DNA of 64,000 nt from positions 9,682,701 through 9,746,700 of the forward strand of contig OY540816.1 of NCBI GenBank assembly GCA_961205875.1. The letters run 5' to 3'. The notes under the pieces are model-generated. The model saw only the letters and a program-made list of their open reading frames with translations. It did no database searches and was not told where the DNA came from. Positions 59,018 through 64,000 of this stretch are shown piece by piece; the first letter of the stretch is position 1; every line of letters begins with the position of its first letter. The position numbers and the translations under genes were made by a program. Source of the stretch: Sialis fuliginosa (taxonomy: Eukaryota > Arthropoda > Insecta > Megaloptera > Sialidae).

Positions 59018-59630
59018 TAGAGATTGGAAAAATAGTTTTTCAACTATTGCGAAAAATGCAACTATTGTAATTTTTATTACATATCTTCATCGATTTCAGA
59101 AAACTGGTTTGATTGAACCCAATTTGAAATCAACTATTTGCAACTATTTTACCTTTCCAACTATTTTAAAACTATTTGCCTTTTTTATCCAAAGTTTAAA
59201 ATTTTGTATTGAAAAAAGTCATAAAGATAAAGTTTGAAATAATTCTAATTATTAATATTGATTTTTTTCAAAAAAATAAAAAATATTATACATGTTTATA
59301 GATAATAAACATAATAATATATTTTTTAATAGATATTTATGTTGTGTTTTTAAATAGGTATTTATTTGTATAATTTTTTTTAAGCTTCTAAAATCTATCT
59401 AGAATCGACCGTAACATGTTTTAATCGAAAATTCGGATTTGACACTTTTTACTAATACGATGATTTCACTACTTTATTGATTAGATCGAAAAAAATTTAT
59501 TATTGTTAAAATATTTCTATTTCACAACTATTTTAATTTAAAAAAACTATTTACCAACTATTTTACAGAAAAAAAATCAACTATATAGTAACTATTTCAT
59601 TTAAAATAACAACTATTTTTCCAATCTCTA
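59018..59630. mobile_element. hAT MITE dense in AACTATTT motifs (613 bp)
   Basis: TAGAGATTGGAAAAATAGTT and AACTATTTTTCCAATCTCTA are perfect inverted ends. GTTATATT (59010-59017) and GTTATATA (59631-59638) make a 7/8 target duplication. At least twelve AACTATT copies lie in the outer 200 bp of each side (59040-59180 and 59520-59625), all in the same direction. Non-coding. Confidence 0.9.
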
Positions 59631-59639
59631 GTTATATAT

Positions 59640-60312
59640 TTTTTATTTATTTGTAATTATCATAATACCATTTCTCATTAATAATGTACATACAAAATAC
59701 TATCTTAACATCATTAAATTTATTTTCACTGACACTAAACTATAATATTCATTTTGAAATAAACTGCGACATAATTCTCAACATTTCCCACGTTGGCTTT
59801 ATCTCTTTGTTAAGAAATTACGACTACGACTACGGGCAGGAAGTGGTTAAAGCCTGAATTAAAGAGCTTTACTTTCTTACATACACTTTTTCTCTTGAAC
59901 ATTTTTAACAACTGAACTATCAACAAGATGACAAACAAGGGAAGTACCGGATCATTAAAGCAGTGATGGCGTCATATTTACTCCACTACTAGTTAAACTG
60001 AATTTACTTTTTGATTACAAATGTTCATCCTAAAACCGACGCTGAATTTTACGATAGCTATTTCGCTTCGTAAGGGTTAGTGAAGACGAAAAGTATGAAA
60101 TTAATGAACGATTATATGGTAGATTGAGCACACGATGCCGAAGAACACAGAAACCTGCCAATGAGAGTTCATCCCGTAGGACTTAAATCATAAAAACGTT
60201 ATCGTTTTTATCTTACATCCGGATTAGAAACTCAGAAATTTGTTACAGACTAGTAAGGTCTAAACGCCGTTAATGAAAAGTATTATACAGTATGTTAGAA
60301 ACCATTGAACGT
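59640..60312. other. Moderately complex DNA without recognisable gene
   Basis: 60000-60240 is less AT-rich than average, with stops in all frames at short intervals. Nothing recognised. Confidence 0.45.
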
Positions 60313-60365
60313 CAGGGCCGTAACTACCACCGGGGCAGCCGGGGCGATGCCCTGGGGCCCCCGAA
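60313..60365 (+). mobile_element. Solo hAT-like terminus
   Basis: CAGGGCCGTAACTACCACCG followed by GGGCAGCCGGGGCGATGCCC and TGGGGCCCCC resembles the left end of hAT MITEs (CAGGG-C-G... then GGGGC). No right end is found before the next repeat at 60420. Confidence 0.5.
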
Positions 60366-60419
60366 CAAGGAAGTTTTTTTTTTACGAAATCGGATTTAAA
60401 AAAGTTTTGAGTTAAATTC

Positions 60420-60650
60420 ATTTTGATTCAACACGGAGAAAATTTTTCAAATTCGAAAAATTCAAAAATCGACGTCGGTAAACATCCGTATCTGGTTGAA
60501 AGATTGTTTTCAAAAATAGGACGTTTTCTTCTAAGACAAAAATTAATCTTAAATATAAAATTTCACCTTTCTACGATTTGTCGTATTTGAGTTACAGCAC
60601 TTACACACAGACATCATGGCGAAAATAGTCAGAATGGATTCAGGGAAGGT
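60420..60650 (+). repeat. Dispersed repeat, inverse of 4440-4725
   Basis: ATTCAAAAATCGACGTCGGT, TAAATATAAAATTTCACCTT, CTACGATTTGTCGTATTTGA and ATCATGGCGAAAATAG align with the minus strand of 4440-4725. The frame starting at 60616 begins within the repeat and is not a gene. Confidence 0.7.
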
Positions 60651-61470
60651 CAAAATGAATAATTCCATCAAAATCAGGATTGCGAAAAAAGTCGGCTTCA
60701 CTATACTTACTTATACTATATGTATATTTCATATACATGGTATAGTAATTATTTACTATTGTAAAATAATTTTACATTTTTTCAGTTTATTATTTTCAGC
60801 ATGCTTTATATTAAAATTAATTAACACAATTCACTTTACTAAAGTTAAAATGTTAATTAAATTGAAAATTTAACGGTAACAACATAATCTCCATATTCCT
60901 TATCGTTTCAATACACACTTCCGGTAAGTAGAACTATAAGCATTTTTGCTGTTAGTTAAACGTGCTTTTGTAGATGGCGCCACGATTATAGAGATTTAGT
61001 TAATAGATGTCACTATGCATGACTCCACTATATTCCCTGTAATCTGTAAAATAAGTATCTATTTTCTGTGTCACGTAACTAGGTACAGTAAAACTGGATA
61101 CATTTAAATGTGTTTAGAAAATACAGTGTGCTATCAATTACCATATATGTATGTATAAGTTACTACAAACTACATAACTGTTTTAGCCTCCAAAGCCTGA
61201 ACTACAGTTTTTAACTTGATATTTATTTAAATAATTATATCAGTTATCAAGAACTAAGCATTATATTAATAAGGCTTTTAAATAGTTTTATAATTTGACC
61301 TAAAACGGAAAGATCAATTTAAAATTTTGAAATCCGAGAATAAATTTTTGTCTCATTCTAAAACGATCACAAAACTTCTCGTATCTTCGATATCACGAAG
61401 AAGCAATATAACAAAAGGCAAATGACAAATTAATATTTAACATTTCTGTCTATATTCTATGAATAAACAT

Positions 61471-61499
61471 AACCTAACCTAACCTAACCTAACCTAACC
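61471..61499 (-). repeat. Interstitial TTAGG run 1
   Basis: AACC followed by CTAACC repeated to 61499: about five uninterrupted CCTAA units, the complement of the insect telomere motif TTAGG. Confidence 0.92.
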
Positions 61500-61839
61500 A
61501 TATATGTATAAGTTGCTACAAACTACATAACTGTTTTAGCCTCCAAAGCCTGAACTAATAATAATATGACCTACAGTTTATAACTTGATATTTATTTAAA
61601 TAACTATATCAGTTATCAAGAACTAAGCATTATATTAATAAGGCGTTTATATAGTTTTATAATTTGACCTAAAACGGAAAGATCAATTTAAAATTTTGAA
61701 ATCCGAGAACAAATTTTTATCTCAATCTAAAACGATCACAAAGCTTCTCGTATCTTCGATATCACGAAGAAGCAATATAACAAAAGGCAAATGACAAATT
61801 AATATTTAACATTTCTGTCTATATTCTATGAATAAACAT

Positions 61840-61863
61840 AACCTAACCTAACCTAACCTAACC
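61840..61863 (-). repeat. Interstitial TTAGG run 2
   Basis: About four uninterrupted CCTAA units at the junction of the second and third tandem units. Confidence 0.92.
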
Positions 61864-62205
61864 ATATGTGTATAATTATAAGTTGCTACAAACTACATAA
61901 CTGTTTTAACCTCCAAAGTCTAAACTAATAATAATATGACCTACAATTTTTAACTTGATATTTATTTAAATAATTATAACAGTTATCAAGAACTAAGCTT
62001 TATTAATAAGGCTTATAGTTTTATAATTTGACCTAAAACGGAAAGATCAATTTAAAATTTTGAAATCTGAGAACAAATTTTTGTCTCATTCTAAAACGAT
62101 CACAAAGCTTCTCGTATCTTCGATATTGCGAAGAAGCAATATAACAAAAGCCAAATGACAAATTAATATTTAACATTTCTGTCTATATTCTATGAATAAA
62201 CATAA

Positions 62206-62664
62206 GGTATATTGTATTTTTTGTGAAACTATTCCCAAAATAGATGGGAAGGATGCAAATGTGTTGGATTTTGTAGGAAAATTCTCTATGTACTAGTAGT
62301 AGGTATGTAGTAGATAAGAATGGTTTACTAAAGAAAATTGAATCAATTTGAATATCACTGACAAAAGTAAATTCAAGAAATTAAATCGAATCTATTCACT
62401 ATTACATTATTTTATTGTAACAACTATTTCAGATTATTCTACTGTTTTGTGGACCTAAAAGAATATAGAAATATGTTGACATTTTTCGCAGTTAAAAAAT
62501 AAACATTACATTTATGGATAGATAATATTTAAAAAAATAATTTAAATATGCCGGACGTTTACTTATAAATATTCTATTTTGTTAAGTCGACATATAATTA
62601 AAATATACATACATTGATACATAAAAATTTCATAAAATAAAAATATATAGTTCACAGTTATATA
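62206..62664. other. AT-rich spacer
   Basis: Nothing recognised. Confidence 0.5.
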
Positions 62665-63170
62665 AGATAACGGCACCAGTTATGGCCGCTATAAGAGCAA
62701 GTTTTCGTTGTTTTTTTTTATTAATGGGCTTGTTTTTCATAATTCTAATGAACTCATGTTACTAATACGAGTAAAACAAGTAACTCTTTATTTAATCAAT
62801 TTAATTACCAAAGTCCGCAAATATAGTTTGTTTTTTAAATTGTAGCCTTTTATTTTTTTCATGTTTTTTCTCCAGTAATGGCAAAGGTAAAACCAGTAAT
62901 GAGCACGCAGTGATGGACATTTGCTAATGATTACAAAATGGTAAGTACTACGACACAAAAGATATAAAAAAAAGAATATATATATATAAATAATAATAAT
63001 TAATAAATAAATTGGCCGATTGTCATCAAATCACGCTGTAAGACAGTTGTATATAGATTAATATTCAGAAATAGTAGTAATCAAATATCAACACATATTT
63101 CTAATTCATTACATTTTACATTAAAAATTTGCCATTACTGGGGCCCTTGCCAAGACTGGTGCCACTACCT
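62665..63170 (+). mobile_element. MITE-A copy 4
   Basis: AGATAACGGCACCAGTTATG at the left and GACTGGTGCCACTACCT at the right, with TA outside both. Body as in copy 3. Same orientation as the other three copies, with independent small deletions (for example around 62975-63015). Confidence 0.88.
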
Positions 63171-63172
63171 TA

Positions 63173-64000
63173 GTTGTTTTATTTATAACCGGAAGACTAT
63201 TGGTAATTCATACTCATAGTTTCATTATCATTGTGTAATTAAGTTTTCATGTAGATATAGGTGGGAAAGTTCGTGCTTGAAATAATTCAAGAAGTTATAA
63301 ATATATGTATATATTATTATCTATATTGAGTGGATATAAAAAGCCTCATGTTTGGCGAAATAACATATAAACAAACTCCAGAAGTCCTAAGCTTTTTAAA
63401 AAAAAAAACAAATACAATATGTGTTTATTAATTTGACTGGTTAATTTCATAATCAAAAGTCCCTATGTTTCTTGTATTATTATGATCGTAAAACGAAACA
63501 AAAAAATTCTATATGACCTTTTGATTTTGACCCATCTGTCACGATATTTTTTTTTTTCAATGTCGTTATCAGAGCGTCCCCCGTCTCTAATTTATAAACT
63601 ATCAATTAAAAAAATTTGAAAAAATTCCAGAGTCTAGCTTTTAATTAGTATTATCAATGAAAATTATAACAAACAGTTACAAAAATTGTTTATAAAAAAT
63701 ATTGACATAACTCTTTTTTATAAAACGTAGTGAGAATGACTACGGAACCCTATCATGTGCGTCTTCAACACACTATTAATAAATGGCACAAAAATATATG
63801 TTTAACTAAAATATGCAACGTTGTGTGAATAAACATTATAGCTGTTTTTGTACTTAATTTTTTTTATTGTTATTCGTCTCATAGTTGTGTTCAAAAAACT
63901 TTGTTCAAACTAACAACAAAACAAACCAAACAATTAAAAATTAAATAACGGCGAAGTATAAAGTAACTCCGAACGTACAGAGTGACGTTAATTTCAAAAA
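63173..64000. other. AT-rich DNA with an RTE-like scrap
   Basis: AGAATGACTACGGAACCCTA at 63732-63751 belongs to the same non-LTR-type wording as 57690-58230. The rest shows no motif. Confidence 0.45.

Larger units (their letters stand above)
61141..62205 (-). repeat. Tandem array of three 340-365 bp units with TTAGG spacers
   Basis: Units 61141-61498, 61499-61863 and 61864-62205 are near-identical. Each has AAGTTGCTACAAACTACATA, ACCTAAAACGGAAAGATCAA, ACGATCACAAAGCTTCTCGT and GTCTATATTCTATGAATAAA. Units 1 and 2 end in (CCTAA)n, 29 and 24 bases long, joining to the next; unit 3 ends AACATAAGG without the run. The plus strand is CCTAA, so TTAGG reads on minus. Pieces of the unit also occur at 8270-8350 and 23385-23435. 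A subtelomere-like or satellite seed; no coding content. Confidence 0.92.

Noticed and set aside
61141..62205. CRISPR-like reading of the three-unit array.
   Set aside because: Units are 340-365 bp and joined by TTAGG, without short direct repeats and unique spacers; the window is eukaryotic.
1..64000. Chromosome-end (true telomere) interpretation of CCTAA runs.
   Set aside because: Runs are short, interstitial and lie between repeat units with more than 1.8 kb of ordinary DNA beyond them.

Overview
The window looks like AT-rich nuclear DNA from an arthropod, most probably an insect. Composition is strongly A+T. There are no closely packed open frames, ribosome-binding sites or operons. The sequence is crowded with eukaryotic DNA transposons (hAT and pogo/Tigger-like relics and many miniature inverted-repeat elements), RTE-like retroposon tails, a Ty1/copia scrap and (CCTAA)n = (TTAGG)n runs, the telomere motif of many insects. 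The order or species cannot be fixed from the sequence alone; nothing excludes Hemiptera.

No complete host protein-coding gene is visible. All open frames are short (about 110 codons or less outside one transposon relic), and nearly all read through low-complexity or repeat DNA. The window is best read as an intergenic stretch or a very large intron. Two places could belong to host genes: a compact CpG-rich block at about 50.74-50.95 kb with NRF-1-like sites (promoter candidate, with possible first exon at 50.45-50.75 kb), and a protein-like open segment on the minus strand at 56.1-56.2 kb (terminal-exon candidate).

Layout. 0-9.5 kb: partial MITE-A copy, a foldback element, small TA-flanked MITEs, a copia scrap, a pogo-like relic nested in a TACTTGTAC-rich element. 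9.5-15 kb: 1-kb foldback, a hAT element with 8-bp target duplication and a readable transposase C-terminus, and a 1.48-kb pogo-like element with perfect terminal repeats. 15-25.5 kb: nested MITEs, first copy of a 0.78-kb element (element C), a 1.35-kb palindrome, an RTE-like piece, a perfect 48-bp hairpin and a MITE inside a MITE. 25.5-36.7 kb: foldbacks, a tRNA-like segment, MITE-A copy 2 and two hAT MITEs with target duplications. 36.7-50 kb: sparse repeats, inverted copy of element C, old foldback. 50.4-52 kb: CpG block followed by an RTE-like element. 52-64 kb: dense MITEs (several with target-site duplications), candidate exon, MITE-A copies 3 and 4, and a three-unit tandem array separated by TTAGG repeats.

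The transposon relics fit a familiar pattern in which non-autonomous derivatives keep the ends (and sometimes a C-terminal coding scrap) while catalytic domains are lost; no intact transposase was found to drive any family. The most distinctive items are the perfect 48-bp hairpin, the GGGGCAC/TTCGGAC subterminal arrays with a duplicated coding segment, the palindrome with stacked boundaries, the AACTATTT-dense hAT element and the TTAGG-separated tandem array.
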